A stretch of 64,000 nt of DNA from Sphingomonas pokkalii (GCF_003096275.1 NZ_QENQ01000001.1:3391565-3455564), one strand, 5' to 3'. Counted from the stretch's first letter, positions 17,265 to 29,368 are shown. Notes: generated by a model not told the origin, from the sequence alone. A program made the numbers and translations.

Positions 17265-18368
17265 ATGGCGTCGCGAATTCGGTACGGTCTGGTCGGGTGC
17301 GGGATGATGGGCGTGGAGCATATCCGCAATCTCGCGATCACGCCCGGCGCGGAGCTGGTGGCGATCGCCGATCCGGTCGAAACCTCGCTCGGCTGGGCGC
17401 GCGCGGCGCTGGGCGGCAAGGCGCAGGATGTGGCGACCTATCGCGATGCGGAGGCGCTGGCCCAGCATGACGGGCTCGATGCAGTGATCGTCGCCAGCCC
17501 TAACTTCACCCACCGCGACACCGTGGAACCGCTGTTCGATGCCGGCCTCCACATCCTGTGTGAGAAGCCGCTGGCGACGACGATCGAGGATGCCCGCTGG
17601 ATCGCCGAGCGCGCGGCGCGCCACGACGCGGTGTTCTGGACGGCGATGGAATATCGCTACATGCCGCCCGTCGCCGCGCTGATCGCGGGCGTGCATGGCG
17701 GCGAGATCGGCCGGTTGCGCATGCTGGCGATGCGCGAGCACCGCTTTCCCTTCCTGGTCAAGGTGGGCGACTGGAACCGCTTCGCGCGCAATACCGGCGG
17801 CACGATGGTCGAGAAATGCTGCCATTTCTTTGACCTGATGCGCTTCATCGTCCGCAGCGAGCCGGTGCGGGTCTATTGCTCCGGGGCGCAGGACGTGAAC
17901 CATCTCGACGAGCGTTATGACGGGCAAACCCCCGACATCGTCGACAACAGCTTCACCACCGTGGATTTCGCCGACGGCACCCGCGCGCTGCTCGACCTGT
18001 GCATGTTCGCCGACGGGGCGGAGGAGCAGGAGGAGATCGTCGCGACCGGCGACATCGCCCGGCTCGACGTGAGCATCCCCGGCAGCGTGCTCACCCGTTC
18101 GCCGCGTACCGGCTTCGGCAATCCCAAGGCGCCCGAGAAGCGGCGCATCGACGTGGACGCGGCGGCGCTGGCGGCGGGCTCGCACCATGGCTCGACCTTC
18201 TACCAGCATCAGGCCTTCGCGCGTGCGGTGCGGGGCGAGGGGCCGGTGGAGGTAACTGCCGAGGACGGGCTGAAGGCCGTCGCCATCGGCATGGCGGCGG
18301 AGATCAGTCTTCGCGAGCATCGGGTGGTCGACATGGCCGAGCTGCTGGGTCAGTCCGCGTCCGCATAG
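17265..18368 (+). CDS. Gfo/Idh/MocA-family NAD(P)-dependent oxidoreductase
   Basis: A 367-residue enzyme; its ATG at 17265 follows GGAG. The N-terminal dinucleotide fold shows YGLVGCGMMGVEHIRNL, and the family Lys motif is HILCEKPLATT. The C-terminal alpha/beta domain follows (NTGGTMVEKCCHFFDLMRF, then DNSFTTVDF). Members oxidise or reduce sugars, inositols and related polyols. It is the only plus-strand gene of the island and is convergent with an MFS gene, whose 3' end it overlaps by 19 bp. It may process the carbon skeleton of an imported sulfated or sulfonated sugar; this is inference. Confidence 0.85.
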   Translation: MASRIRYGLVGCGMMGVEHIRNLAITPGAELVAIADPVETSLGWARAALGGKAQDVATYRDAEALAQHDGLDAVIVASPNFTHRDTVEPLFDAGLHILCEKPLATTIEDARWIAERAARHDAVFWTAMEYRYMPPVAALIAGVHGGEIGRLRMLAMREHRFPFLVKVGDWNRFARNTGGTMVEKCCHFFDLMRFIVRSEPVRVYCSGAQDVNHLDERYDGQTPDIVDNSFTTVDFADGTRALLDLCMFADGAEEQEEIVATGDIARLDVSIPGSVLTRSPRTGFGNPKAPEKRRIDVDAAALAAGSHHGSTFYQHQAFARAVRGEGPVEVTAEDGLKAVAIGMAAEISLREHRVVDMAELLGQSASA

Positions 18369-19576
18369 GCGGTGCGCGGCAGGATCCAGCGGACGAGCAG
18401 CGCGCCTGCGAGGTACGAGAAGGCCGCGATCCAGAACATCGGCGCATAGCCATGGCCATGGTCGAGCGACCAGCCGGCCAGCTCGAGAATGGCCATGCCG
18501 GCGAGGTTGCCGGCAAAGGCGCCGATGCCGATCACCGATCCGACGCGATTGGCGGGGATGATATCGGTCGCCAGCCCGAACACGTTGGTCGAAAAGCCCT
18601 GGTGCGCGAACAGCGCGAGGCCGAGGAGGAGGGCGGCAATCCAGGGGTTGCTCGCCACCAGCACCAGCGGGATCGGCAGCACGAGCAACGCATAGCCGAG
18701 CAGCGTCGCGTGCCGGACCTTCTCCGGCGGCCAACCGCGCGCGAGCAGCCAGCCCGGCACCCAGCCGCCGCTGATCGCGCCCAGCGCTGCGAGGCTGTAG
18801 GCCAGCGCCACGGGGAGCCCCAGCGCGCCTTGCTCCAGTCCGAACTGGCGGTGGAACAGGTCGGGCGTCCAGAACAGCAGGAACCACCACACCTGGTCGC
18901 TCAGCACCTTGGCAACGGCGATGGCGAGCGTCCGCCGGCTGCGGAGCAGATGGAGCCAGGGTACCTCGGAACGGGGCCCCCGCACGCTGGCGGCGGCGGG
19001 CACGTAGCGCAGCCACACCGCGACCCAGACCAGGCCCAGCCCGCCCGCGATCAGGAAACTGCCCTTCCAGCCGACCACCAGCGCAAGCGCCGGGATCAGC
19101 AGCGGCGTCAGGATCGCACCGAAATTGGGCGCGGTGTTGCCGATGCCGAGCGCGCGGGAGCGCTCGGCGGGCGGGAAGAAGGTGGCGGCGGACTTCACCG
19201 CCGCCGGGGTGCCGATCGACTCCGCCGCGCCCAGCACGGCGCGGGCTGCGACGAACTGGGCGACCGTGGTGGCGAAGGCATGCGCCATGCCGGCGAGGCT
19301 CCACAGCGCCACGCCCAGCGCGAAGCCGCGCCGTAGCCCCACCCGATCGAGGAACCAGCCGGTGCCGAGAAAGGCCAGGGCCGCCGCGAACTGAAAGGCC
19401 GAGGCCATGTGCGCATAGTCGCGGTCGGACCAGTGGAACTCGCCCTGCAGCATGGGTTTCAGCAGCGCGAGGATCTGCCGGTCGACATAGTTCAGCATCA
19501 CCGCGCCGAACACGAGGGCCAGGATCGCCCAGCGACCCTGCGCCCCGGCGGTGGTGTCAGTAGCGGATGCGCGCAT
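18350..19576 (-). CDS. MFS permease, ACS (hexuronate/organic anion) type
   Basis: A 408-residue, roughly twelve-helix transporter. The first helix motif LNYVDRQILALLKPMLQ, the loop GWFLDRVGLRRGFALGVALW and the motif ESIGTPAAVKSAATFFPPAE (then RSRALGIGN) are typical of the anion:cation symporter branch, which carries hexuronates, glucarate and similar anions. The start overlaps the 3' end of the TBDR by 20 bp, so receptor and permease form one transport unit across both membranes. An anionic organosulfur compound or uronate-like acid is a reasonable cargo. Confidence 0.85.
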   Translation of the reverse strand: MRASATDTTAGAQGRWAILALVFGAVMLNYVDRQILALLKPMLQGEFHWSDRDYAHMASAFQFAAALAFLGTGWFLDRVGLRRGFALGVALWSLAGMAHAFATTVAQFVAARAVLGAAESIGTPAAVKSAATFFPPAERSRALGIGNTAPNFGAILTPLLIPALALVVGWKGSFLIAGGLGLVWVAVWLRYVPAAASVRGPRSEVPWLHLLRSRRTLAIAVAKVLSDQVWWFLLFWTPDLFHRQFGLEQGALGLPVALAYSLAALGAISGGWVPGWLLARGWPPEKVRHATLLGYALLVLPIPLVLVASNPWIAALLLGLALFAHQGFSTNVFGLATDIIPANRVGSVIGIGAFAGNLAGMAILELAGWSLDHGHGYAPMFWIAAFSYLAGALLVRWILPRTAYADAD

Positions 19577-21791
19577 TCAGGCCGACATAGCGATCATTGT
19601 CCCGGGGCACGTAACGGACCACGCCCGCCGTGGTGCCATAGGCCAGGGTGTTGGCATAGTGCTGGTCGAGGATGTTCTTCACCAGCGCGCGCAGTTCCCA
19701 GTGCTCGTCGCCGATCAGCGCGATGCTGGCGTTCCAGATGCCATAGGCGGGCTGGATGGTGTCCGGCGTCTGGGTGATCGCGTACTGGGTCCTGCTCTTG
19801 TAGCTGGCATCGGTCTGCAGCTCGATCGCCAGGCCGTCGGTGATCGGCAGCTTCCATGCCGCACCGCCGCTCAGCTTCCAGTCGGGCGCGAAGGGCAGGG
19901 GCTGGTTGTCGATCGAGGTGCAGGTGGTCGCGGCCGGGCAGTTGAAATGCTTGATCCGGGCGTCGGTGCGCGCGACCGCGAAGTTGAGTGTCAGCCGGTC
20001 CGTGGGCCGCGCATTCAGATCGGCCTCGATGCCCTTGGTCTGCACCTTGCCGGCATTGATCAGCCGGGTAACGATCGCGCCAAGATAGGTATCGGCGAAG
20101 TTCGCCTGGTAGCCGTCATAGTTGGTGACATATGCCGCGATCCCGCCGCTCACCCGCCCGCCGAACAGGCTGCCCTTCAGGCCGATTTCGTAGCTGGTCG
20201 AGGTTTCGGGGGCGAGCGGCTGGGTGTCGAACGCCTGCATGTTGAAGAAGACGTTGTAGGCCGGGCCCTTATAGCCGCGCGAGAAGGTGAAATAGGTATT
20301 GGCGTTGGACGCCAGCTTGTACTGCACGCCGGCCCGCGCGCTGTAATCCACCCGATCGGTCTTGCCGCTGCTGGCGAAGCTGGGGCGGATGCCCGAAACG
20401 CCGGTCGCGGTGTCCGAGACGCGCTGGTGGAAATAGCTGAGCGAATCGTGGATCAGCCGGCCGCCGGCGATGAAGGTCAGCGCGTCGGTGGCGTGCAGGT
20501 TCGCCTCGCCGAACAGCGCGTGGTTCTGGGCGCTGATGCCGTAATTGGCGACGCCGTTGTTGGTCACCGGCGCGCCGCCGATCAACTGGGTGACGCTGCG
20601 CTGGTAGCGCTCATAGGTATCGGCGGCGAGCAGATAGGCGCCGACGACATAGTCGACCAGCCCGCCCTGCGGCGAGGCGAGGCGGATTTCCTGCGAGAAC
20701 TGGTCGAAGTCGACCGTGCCGTCGTCGCGGCCCTGCGGGAAGCCGGTGGCGAGGATCGCGCGCGTGTCCCAGTCCGGCGTCTGGTGGTTCTTCCATTCGC
20801 GATAGGCGGTGATCGAGGTCAGCGTGTAGCCGCCGCCCAGCCGCCAATCGAGCGTGATCGATCCGCCATAGTTGCGGTCGCGCACTTCGCTGTCGAAGTT
20901 GGTGTTCACGCGCTTGTTGTTTGCCGACGGCGTGATGCCTTCCTGCGCGAGCAACCCGGCCAGCGTGGCGTTCGGCGTCACCACGCCGGTGGGATATGCG
21001 ATGCGCGACGAACTCACATAGACGCCCTGCGGCGTGTTGTCGCGATTGTAGAGATAGTCGCCGGCGAAGGTGATCGTCACATCGTCATTGGGCCGGGCGA
21101 CGATCTTGCCGCGTAGGCCCCAGCGGTCATAGCCGTTCACCTTGTGGCCGGTGCCGGCGTTGAACACATTGCCCTTGTACGAGGCGTAGAGCCCGCTCAG
21201 CGCATAGCCGATAGTGCTGGTGATCGGGCCGGAGACGCTGGCCTTGATGCGGCCCTCGCCGCCTTCGTAATAGCCGGCCTCCAGTGTCTCGGTCTGGACC
21301 TTGCTCGGCGCCTTGGTGACGAGGTTGATCACGCCCGCCGAGGCGTTCTTGCCGAACAGCGTGCCCTGGGGCCCGCGCAGCACTTCGAGATGGTCGAGAT
21401 CGAGCAGGTCCAGCGTCGCCTGGCCCGGACGCACCAGCACGACGCCGTCGATCACCGTCGAGACCGAGCTTTCGACGCCCGGCGACGTGGTGATCGTGCC
21501 GACGCCGCGGATGAACACGGTGCGATCCTTGTTCGACTGGCCGTTGCGGAAATCGACCGTGGGAATAACGGTCGACAGGTCCTGCAGCGTGTTGAGGTTG
21601 CGCGATGCGGCAACGTCGCCGTTCACCACCGATACGGCGATCGGCACGTCCTGCAAATTCTCGTTACGAAAGCGCGCGGTGACGACGATGTCGCCCGAAT
21701 CCTTCGACGGCGCGTCAGCCTCCTGCGCGAGCGCGGGTTGTGCCACGCCCGCCAGCAGACCCGCCGCTACCCATCCGTACATGCGCCCCAT
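19557..21791 (-). CDS. TonB-dependent receptor of the sulfur island (first)
   Basis: A 744-residue receptor. The ATG at 21791 follows GGAGG by 5 nt; an upstream TTG in frame is a weaker choice. Signal peptide MGRMYGWVAAGLLAGVAQPALA is followed by a plug (DIVVTARFRNENLQDVPIAV, RTVFIRGVGTI, LEVLRGPQGTLFGKNASAGV) and a barrel ending VGLNARIRY. It is of the type often found with sulfatases, sulfonate or aromatic catabolism genes. It is translationally packed with the ACS-type MFS gene. A motif shared with the cysK upstream region lies 31 bp before the start. Confidence 0.92.
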   Translation of the reverse strand: MGRMYGWVAAGLLAGVAQPALAQEADAPSKDSGDIVVTARFRNENLQDVPIAVSVVNGDVAASRNLNTLQDLSTVIPTVDFRNGQSNKDRTVFIRGVGTITTSPGVESSVSTVIDGVVLVRPGQATLDLLDLDHLEVLRGPQGTLFGKNASAGVINLVTKAPSKVQTETLEAGYYEGGEGRIKASVSGPITSTIGYALSGLYASYKGNVFNAGTGHKVNGYDRWGLRGKIVARPNDDVTITFAGDYLYNRDNTPQGVYVSSSRIAYPTGVVTPNATLAGLLAQEGITPSANNKRVNTNFDSEVRDRNYGGSITLDWRLGGGYTLTSITAYREWKNHQTPDWDTRAILATGFPQGRDDGTVDFDQFSQEIRLASPQGGLVDYVVGAYLLAADTYERYQRSVTQLIGGAPVTNNGVANYGISAQNHALFGEANLHATDALTFIAGGRLIHDSLSYFHQRVSDTATGVSGIRPSFASSGKTDRVDYSARAGVQYKLASNANTYFTFSRGYKGPAYNVFFNMQAFDTQPLAPETSTSYEIGLKGSLFGGRVSGGIAAYVTNYDGYQANFADTYLGAIVTRLINAGKVQTKGIEADLNARPTDRLTLNFAVARTDARIKHFNCPAATTCTSIDNQPLPFAPDWKLSGGAAWKLPITDGLAIELQTDASYKSRTQYAITQTPDTIQPAYGIWNASIALIGDEHWELRALVKNILDQHYANTLAYGTTAGVVRYVPRDNDRYVGLNARIRY

Positions 21792-21821
21792 CCGATCCTC
21801 CAATTATGTCGGGGAGGTCCG

Positions 21822-21832
21822 TAATTCCTATC
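21822..21832 (-). promoter_or_regulatory. Shared upstream motif GATAGGAATTA (TBDR copy)
   Basis: On the minus strand GATAGGAATTA ends 31 bp before the TBDR start. The identical 11-mer lies 32 bp before cysK, next to the Rrf2 gene. The equal spacing suggests a common operator or promoter element for sulfur genes. Its function is inferred from position only. Confidence 0.4.
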
Positions 21833-21914
21833 AATGAAATGGGAAAATAAGCTTTTGCTTGGGCACGGCAAAGCAGGCCTTCGCGGGCTTGCGAAAACCT
21901 TTCCACGCAGAGGG

Positions 21915-22859
21915 TTATCGGCTGACGGTGCGAAAGCCGAGATGCGAAGCGGCGAGCGTTTCCTCCTGGGCGTGGCGGGCGGCAGGGCGGTAGCGGGCGC
22001 AATAGTTGCTGGCGCAGAGATAGGATCCGCCCTTGATCACCCGCGCCCTGGCGTCGGGCTGGCGGGGATCGAAGCTTGGGTTGCCCGGCGATCCGTCGCC
22101 GATCGCGAAGGGGGCGTGGCTGGGCAGGTACCAGCTCTCGGTCCACTCCCAGACATTGCCGATCAGGTCATAGGCACCGGCGCCATTGGGCTTGAAGCAG
22201 CCGGCGGGCGCGCGGCCGGCATAGCCGTCGCGCTTGGCGTTGACGTTGGGAAAGCTGCCCTGCCAGGTGTTGGCCCGATCGGGATTGGGCTCGGCATCGG
22301 GATCGGCGATGCCCACCCGCGCTGCGGCTTCGAACTGCTCCTCGCTCGGCAGCGCGCGACCGGTCCAGCGGGCATAGGCCTGGGCATCGGCGAAGCTCAC
22401 CGCTACCACCGGCTCTTCCTCATGGCCGGCGATGCTGCTGCCCGGCCCGTCGGGCCGGCGCCAGTTCGCGCCGGGCACGAAGCGCCACCAGCGGCGCGGA
22501 TCGGGTTCCTCGATCGCGGTCTTGGGCGGCACGAACACGAAGGCGCCGCCGCCGGGCTTCTCCGCCTCGGTGCGATAGCCGGTTGCAGCCACGAAGGCGG
22601 CGAACTGGCGGTTGGTCACCTCGTGCGCGTCGATGTCGAAGGCGGGGACCTCGGTCTCGGTGGGCGGCCCTTCCTCGGGATAATAGCGGCGGCTGCCCAT
22701 TACGAAGCGGCTGGCGGGGATGCGCACCGGTCGGTCGAGATGGCTGCCCGCACACACCCGCGGCGGGCCAGCGGGGGTAGGTGCCGCTGCCGGGCGGGTC
22801 GCCCAGAGCAGCGGCAGCCCGGCCAGCGGCGCGAGCGCGAGGAGCGCGATCGGCTTCAC
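21915..22859 (-). CDS. Formylglycine-generating enzyme (sulfatase-activating), with N-terminal export signal
   Basis: A 314-residue FGE/SUMF1-family protein that turns a Cys of sulfatases into the catalytic formylglycine. Family motifs include FVMGSRRYYPEEGPPTE, EVTNRQFAAFV, VVAVSFADAQAYARWTG, NVWEWTESW and the copper-binding Cys pair in GGSYLCASNYCARYRPAAR (about Cys282 and Cys287), so catalysis should be intact. The N-terminus (MKPIALLALAPLAGLPLLWA) looks like a signal peptide or anchor, which would place it in the periplasm with its target. The GTG start overlaps the stop of the sulfatase gene by 4 nt, tying the pair together. Confidence 0.9.
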   Translation of the reverse strand: MKPIALLALAPLAGLPLLWATRPAAAPTPAGPPRVCAGSHLDRPVRIPASRFVMGSRRYYPEEGPPTETEVPAFDIDAHEVTNRQFAAFVAATGYRTEAEKPGGGAFVFVPPKTAIEEPDPRRWWRFVPGANWRRPDGPGSSIAGHEEEPVVAVSFADAQAYARWTGRALPSEEQFEAAARVGIADPDAEPNPDRANTWQGSFPNVNAKRDGYAGRAPAGCFKPNGAGAYDLIGNVWEWTESWYLPSHAPFAIGDGSPGNPSFDPRQPDARARVIKGGSYLCASNYCARYRPAARHAQEETLAASHLGFRTVSR

Positions 22860-24526
22860 GGGAAGGTCGCCGGGGTGGACGGCATCACCACGCCCGCGCC
22901 CTTGGCATAGGCGTCCCAGGCCGCGACCAACGTCTTCAGCCGGGCGGGCTGGTCAGCGGCGCGGTCGCGGGTCTCGCCGGGATCCTCGGCCAGATTGTAG
23001 AGCTTCCAGCCGTCGCCGAGGTCTACGATCTTCCAGTCGCCCTGCCGGATCGCGCGGCGGCCGAACAGCTCGGTGCCGACGATTTCCTTGGGGCCATGCA
23101 CCGCCTTGGACTGCCCACGCAGATAGGGAAGCCAGCTGCTCCCGCGCACCGGCTGCACCGTACGGCCGCCATAGCTGCTGCCCCGCCAGTGGCCGCCGGC
23201 GGCCTCGACCAGCGTCGGTACCACATCCATCACCGTGCCATAGGCATGGCTGATCCCGCCCTGCCGCTTCCAGCCGGGATAGGAAAGGAACGCGGCCACG
23301 CGCGTGCCGCCCTCGCTGGTAAAGCCCTTGTAGAGGAAGGAGGGCGTGGTCGCCGCCTGCGCCCAGCCGGGGCCATAGGCGGTGTAGGAGGTCGCCGCGC
23401 CGAGATTGTCGAGCCGGTTGTCCGCCGCCTTCAGTCGTGCCGCCATGGTCGGCAGCTTGGTGGTGGCGAGGTCGATCCCCTCTGCACCATTGTCGGCGAG
23501 GAACAGGATGATGGTATTGTCATACTGGCCGGTCGCCTTGAGGTGCGCGATCACCTTGCCGACATTCTGGTCGAGCCGGTCGACCATCGCCGCATAGACT
23601 TCCATCAGCCGCGCCTGTTCGCGCTTCTCGGTGGGGGAGAGATGCGCCCAGTCGCGCCCGTCGGGGAGCACGAAGGGGTGCGGCTTGACGCCCGCCGGCA
23701 CCAGCCCGAGCGCCTGCTGGCGCTTCAGCCGCGCGGCCTGGAGCACCTCGAACCCGGCATCGTAGCGGCCGCGATATTTGGCGATGTCCTCCGCCGGTGC
23801 CTGGAGCGGCCAGTGCGGGGCGGTGAAGGTGAGATAGGCGAAGAAGGGCTTGGCGGGATCCGTCTTGCCGAGGAAGCCGATCAGCTTCGCGGCATAGGCG
23901 TCGGACGAGTAGAAGTCCTTGGGCAGGCTCGGCAACGTGACGCCGTTTTCGCGATAGGTCGCCTGGCCGGGCAGCAGGGTCGCGCTCGCGTCGACGCCGA
24001 AGTGGTTGGCGCCGCCTTGAAGCAGCGTGAAGGCCTGGTCGAAGCCGTGTTTCGTCGGATCGTCCTGCGGGCGCGTGCCGAGATGCCATTTGCCCGACAT
24101 CGCCGTCGCATAGCCGAGATCGCGCAAGCGCTCGGCCAGCGTCACCACATCGTCGGGCAGATAGCCCTGATAGCCGGGCTTGCCGATCTGGTTGGGCGCG
24201 AGCAGCTCGGCCATGTTGCCGAGGCCGGCGAGATGATTGTCGGTGCCCGACAGCAGCATCGATCGCGTCGGCGAGCAGGTGGGCGCGGCATGGAAGCCGG
24301 TGAGGCGCAGGCCGTGTTCGGCAAGCGCGTCGAGATTGGGGGTGTGGATCTCGCCGCCGAACGCGCCGAGGTCCGAATAGCCGAGATCGTCGGCGACGAT
24401 GATCAGGATGTTCGGTCGCTTGGGCGGCGGCGCGGGATGGGGCTGGTTCTGCGCGACCACGGCGGGCGAGGGGAGCAGCAGCAGCAGCAGCAGGGCGGCG
24501 AGGCGAAGGCGCATCGGCGGAAGCAT
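22856..24526 (-). CDS. Periplasmic arylsulfatase, Cys-type
   Basis: A 556-residue sulfatase of the formylglycine class. A signal peptide (LRLAALLLLLLLPSPAVVAQ) is followed by the metal strand NILIIVADDLGYSDLG and the activation motif APTCSPTRSMLLSG, in which Cys84 is converted to formylglycine. SGKWHLG and LFLADNGAEG supply further active-site residues. It hydrolyses a sulfate ester and releases inorganic sulfate. It is coupled to its own FGE downstream and lies after a 2-oxoglutarate dioxygenase and a GPH-type permease. The length and motif set fit the arylsulfatase A-like S1 family; the substrate is unknown. Confidence 0.92.
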   Translation of the reverse strand: MLPPMRLRLAALLLLLLLPSPAVVAQNQPHPAPPPKRPNILIIVADDLGYSDLGAFGGEIHTPNLDALAEHGLRLTGFHAAPTCSPTRSMLLSGTDNHLAGLGNMAELLAPNQIGKPGYQGYLPDDVVTLAERLRDLGYATAMSGKWHLGTRPQDDPTKHGFDQAFTLLQGGANHFGVDASATLLPGQATYRENGVTLPSLPKDFYSSDAYAAKLIGFLGKTDPAKPFFAYLTFTAPHWPLQAPAEDIAKYRGRYDAGFEVLQAARLKRQQALGLVPAGVKPHPFVLPDGRDWAHLSPTEKREQARLMEVYAAMVDRLDQNVGKVIAHLKATGQYDNTIILFLADNGAEGIDLATTKLPTMAARLKAADNRLDNLGAATSYTAYGPGWAQAATTPSFLYKGFTSEGGTRVAAFLSYPGWKRQGGISHAYGTVMDVVPTLVEAAGGHWRGSSYGGRTVQPVRGSSWLPYLRGQSKAVHGPKEIVGTELFGRRAIRQGDWKIVDLGDGWKLYNLAEDPGETRDRAADQPARLKTLVAAWDAYAKGAGVVMPSTPATFP

Positions 24527-24579
24527 CCGGAAAAGCCGGGCCGCACCCGTGTTGGATGCAGCCCGGAGGGGAGGAAGGG

Positions 24580-25521
24580 TCAGGCGGCGGCGTCGACTGC
24601 GACGACCGGCTCGGGCTTGAGCACCCGGCTCGGCGCGCCGTCCACGCCGCGCGGCACGTCGCCGGCGATGGTCACGCGGCGGAGGTGGCGGGGCTGCTTG
24701 CCGAAGTCCGCGATGGCGCGGTGCTGGGTGGCACGGTTGTCCCAGATCGCCACGTCGCCGGGGTTCCAGCGCCAGCGCACCGTGTTCTCGGGCTTGGTCG
24801 CGTGATCCTGGAGGATGCCGAACAGCCGCGCGAAATCCTCGCGGCTGAAGCCGACAAAGCTCTTCACGAAGCTGCCGAGCAGCAGCAGCTTCTCGCCGGT
24901 CACCGGATGGACGCGCACCACGGGATGCTCGGTTTCATAGGCGGTGGAAGCGAAGATCTCGCGGTGGCGGCGGACCTGTTCGCTGGTCGCCTGGGGCTGT
25001 TGCTGGGCATAGTCGAACGCGTTGGTGTGGACCGCGCGCAGCGTCTCCGCCAGCGCCTTGAGCGGCGCGGGCAGCGTCGCATAGGCAGTCACCGCATTGG
25101 CCCAGAGCGTGTCACCGCCGGCCGGTGGAATGGTCACCGCGCGCAGGATCGAGGCGGCGGGATAGGCGGGCAGGAAGGTAATGTCGGTATGCCAGGCCGA
25201 GGCAGCCTCGCCTTCCTTGCTGTCGAGCTCGAGCAGGAAGCGCGATCCCTGCGCCACCGGCACCGTCGGGTGGGCGAGCGGTTCGCCCAGACGTTCGGCG
25301 AAGGCTTCGTGGGTGGCATCGTCGAGATGCGTCTGGTTGCGAAAGAAGATCACCTTGTGGCGGTAGAGCGCCGCGCGGATCGCCTCTAGCGTGGCGTTGT
25401 CGATGTCGCCGCCGAGCCGCACGCCGCGAATCTCGGCGCCGATCCGGCCGGCCACGGGGTGGACGTCGAGCGGGCTTTCGGTGTCGGCTGCGTTCGCGAA
25501 GTCATGCGTCTGAACGGTCAT
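24580..25521 (-). CDS. Fe(II)/2-oxoglutarate dioxygenase, TauD/AtsK type
   Basis: A 313-residue enzyme with the iron-binding facial triad His111-x-Asp113 ([11 protein letters not shown]) and distal His267 ([11 protein letters not shown]), then an Arg (HLRRVTIAG) that binds 2-oxoglutarate. N-terminal motifs ([12 protein letters not shown] and [13 protein letters not shown]) are typical of TauD and of the alkyl-sulfatase AtsK. These enzymes hydroxylate the carbon next to S or O-S and release sulfite or sulfate. The sulfatase neighbour slightly favours an AtsK-like role on sulfate esters, but taurine or another sulfonate cannot be ruled out. Confidence 0.88.
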   Translation of the reverse strand: MTVQTHDFANAADTESPLDVHPVAGRIGAEIRGVRLGGDIDNATLEAIRAALYRHKVIFFRNQTHLDDATHEAFAERLGEPLAHPTVPVAQGSRFLLELDSKEGEAASAWHTDITFLPAYPAASILRAVTIPPAGGDTLWANAVTAYATLPAPLKALAETLRAVHTNAFDYAQQQPQATSEQVRRHREIFASTAYETEHPVVRVHPVTGEKLLLLGSFVKSFVGFSREDFARLFGILQDHATKPENTVRWRWNPGDVAIWDNRATQHRAIADFGKQPRHLRRVTIAGDVPRGVDGAPSRVLKPEPVVAVDAAA

Positions 25522-25539
25522 GTGCGGTCTCCTTCAGGG

Positions 25540-26937
25540 TCACAGGGGAAGTTGGCCGGCGGCACGGGCATCGAGCGCGCGACGGATGGTGGCGTGGCGC
25601 TGCGCGTCGAGCGGGAAGCGCCAGATCAGGGCGGCGGACAGGATGTGGGCGAGCGCCGGGCCGAGCGCGAAGACGAGCTTCAGCGTCTCCAGCGCCGCGG
25701 GCGTATTCGTGCCCTTGGGGCTGAACCCCATCCAGGCGACGAAGGGCAGGGCGATGCCGATGCCGATCGCCGGCCCCGCCTTGGTGGCGAGGCTGAAGAC
25801 GGAGAAGAACAGGCCGGTCCGGTTGTGGCCGGTCTCCAGCTCGTGATGGTCGGCGACGTCGGCGACCATCGCGCGAAGCATCAGGTTGCCGGACCCCTGG
25901 GCCAGCCCCTGCGCGATGGTGAGCGCCAGCAACAGCCCGATCCCGCCGGGGACGACGAACAGCAGGCCGAGATTGATCGCCACCTGCGCCAGCTCGCCGG
26001 CGATCGCGGTCTCGCGCTTGCCGAGGCGGCGGCCGATTTGCAGCCAGATGGGCCCCGCGAAGATGCCGAAGACGAACTGGAACAGGTACAGCCCGCTCGC
26101 CCAGCCCGGCTGGCCCATATAGTTGACCGCGAAGAAGGTGATCAGCCCGGCGCGGATCGACTGGCCGGCGGTGACCGCCACGTCCGAGGCGAGGACGCGC
26201 ACCAGCAGCCGGTCGCGCAGGATCAGGCTGGCGGTGCGCAGAAAGCCTTCGGGCCTCGGCTCGAAGGCGGGGCGGGGCGGCTCGCGAAAGGCGGTGAGGC
26301 TCAGCACCAGCGCAGGCGCCAGTGTCAGCAGGATGAAGCCGCCGACGACGTGGAGCTTGAGCGCGATATCGGCGGGGCGGATCTGTTCGAGCAGCGTCGG
26401 CAGGATCAGCACGAGCAGCAGGCCCGCGGCTTGCGCGGTCTGCTGGAAGGTCACCGATCGGGTGCGGCCGTGATAGGCGCCGGACAATTCCCCGGCCCAG
26501 GCGGAGAAGGGCACCTCGATCATCGTCCAGCCGGCGTAGAAGAGGAACAGTGCCGCCGCGAGGTAAAGCGGCGCGACAGTCGCGGGCGGGAAGAAGAGCA
26601 GCGCCGAACCCAGCCCGAAGATCAGCCCGCCCGCCGCGATCCAGGGCCTGCGGCGGCCGAAGCGGCTACGCGTGCGGTCGCTCAGCACGCCCACGATCGG
26701 GTCGGCGGCGACGTCCCAGAAGCGGCCGAGGAAGAAGATCAGTCCGATCGTCGCCAGCGGGAGCCCGTAATGGCTGGCATAGAGCTGCGGCACGAACAGG
26801 ATCAGCGGCAGCCCCGCCCCCGCGATCGGGATCGCGAGCGAGGCGAAGCCGATCAGCCGCCAGGCCGGCGGCTCGTCGGCGCGGATCGGTGGCGAGGCGA
26901 TGCGGAACCGGGTGTCGTGGGCGGGGATCGTCGCCAT
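25540..26937 (-). CDS. GPH-family (glycoside-pentoside-hexuronide:cation) symporter
   Basis: A 465-residue, twelve-helix permease. The signature RFWDVAADPIVGVLSDRTRS followed by RFGRRRPWI is the hallmark of MelB/GPH transporters, repeated in weaker form in the second half. Such permeases move glycosides or uronides with Na+ or H+. The start lies 4 nt after the stop of the TBDR, so outer- and inner-membrane uptake are co-expressed. With the sulfatase it suggests a sulfated glycoside or a similar compound as substrate, although which one is not visible. Confidence 0.87.
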   Translation of the reverse strand: MATIPAHDTRFRIASPPIRADEPPAWRLIGFASLAIPIAGAGLPLILFVPQLYASHYGLPLATIGLIFFLGRFWDVAADPIVGVLSDRTRSRFGRRRPWIAAGGLIFGLGSALLFFPPATVAPLYLAAALFLFYAGWTMIEVPFSAWAGELSGAYHGRTRSVTFQQTAQAAGLLLVLILPTLLEQIRPADIALKLHVVGGFILLTLAPALVLSLTAFREPPRPAFEPRPEGFLRTASLILRDRLLVRVLASDVAVTAGQSIRAGLITFFAVNYMGQPGWASGLYLFQFVFGIFAGPIWLQIGRRLGKRETAIAGELAQVAINLGLLFVVPGGIGLLLALTIAQGLAQGSGNLMLRAMVADVADHHELETGHNRTGLFFSVFSLATKAGPAIGIGIALPFVAWMGFSPKGTNTPAALETLKLVFALGPALAHILSAALIWRFPLDAQRHATIRRALDARAAGQLPL

Positions 26938-26941
26938 GGGC

Positions 26942-29368
<2,427 letters not shown>

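Noticed and set aside
24473..24500. GCA microsatellite-like run at the sulfatase 5' end
   Set aside because: It encodes the poly-Leu core of the sulfatase signal peptide; no evidence for slippage control.
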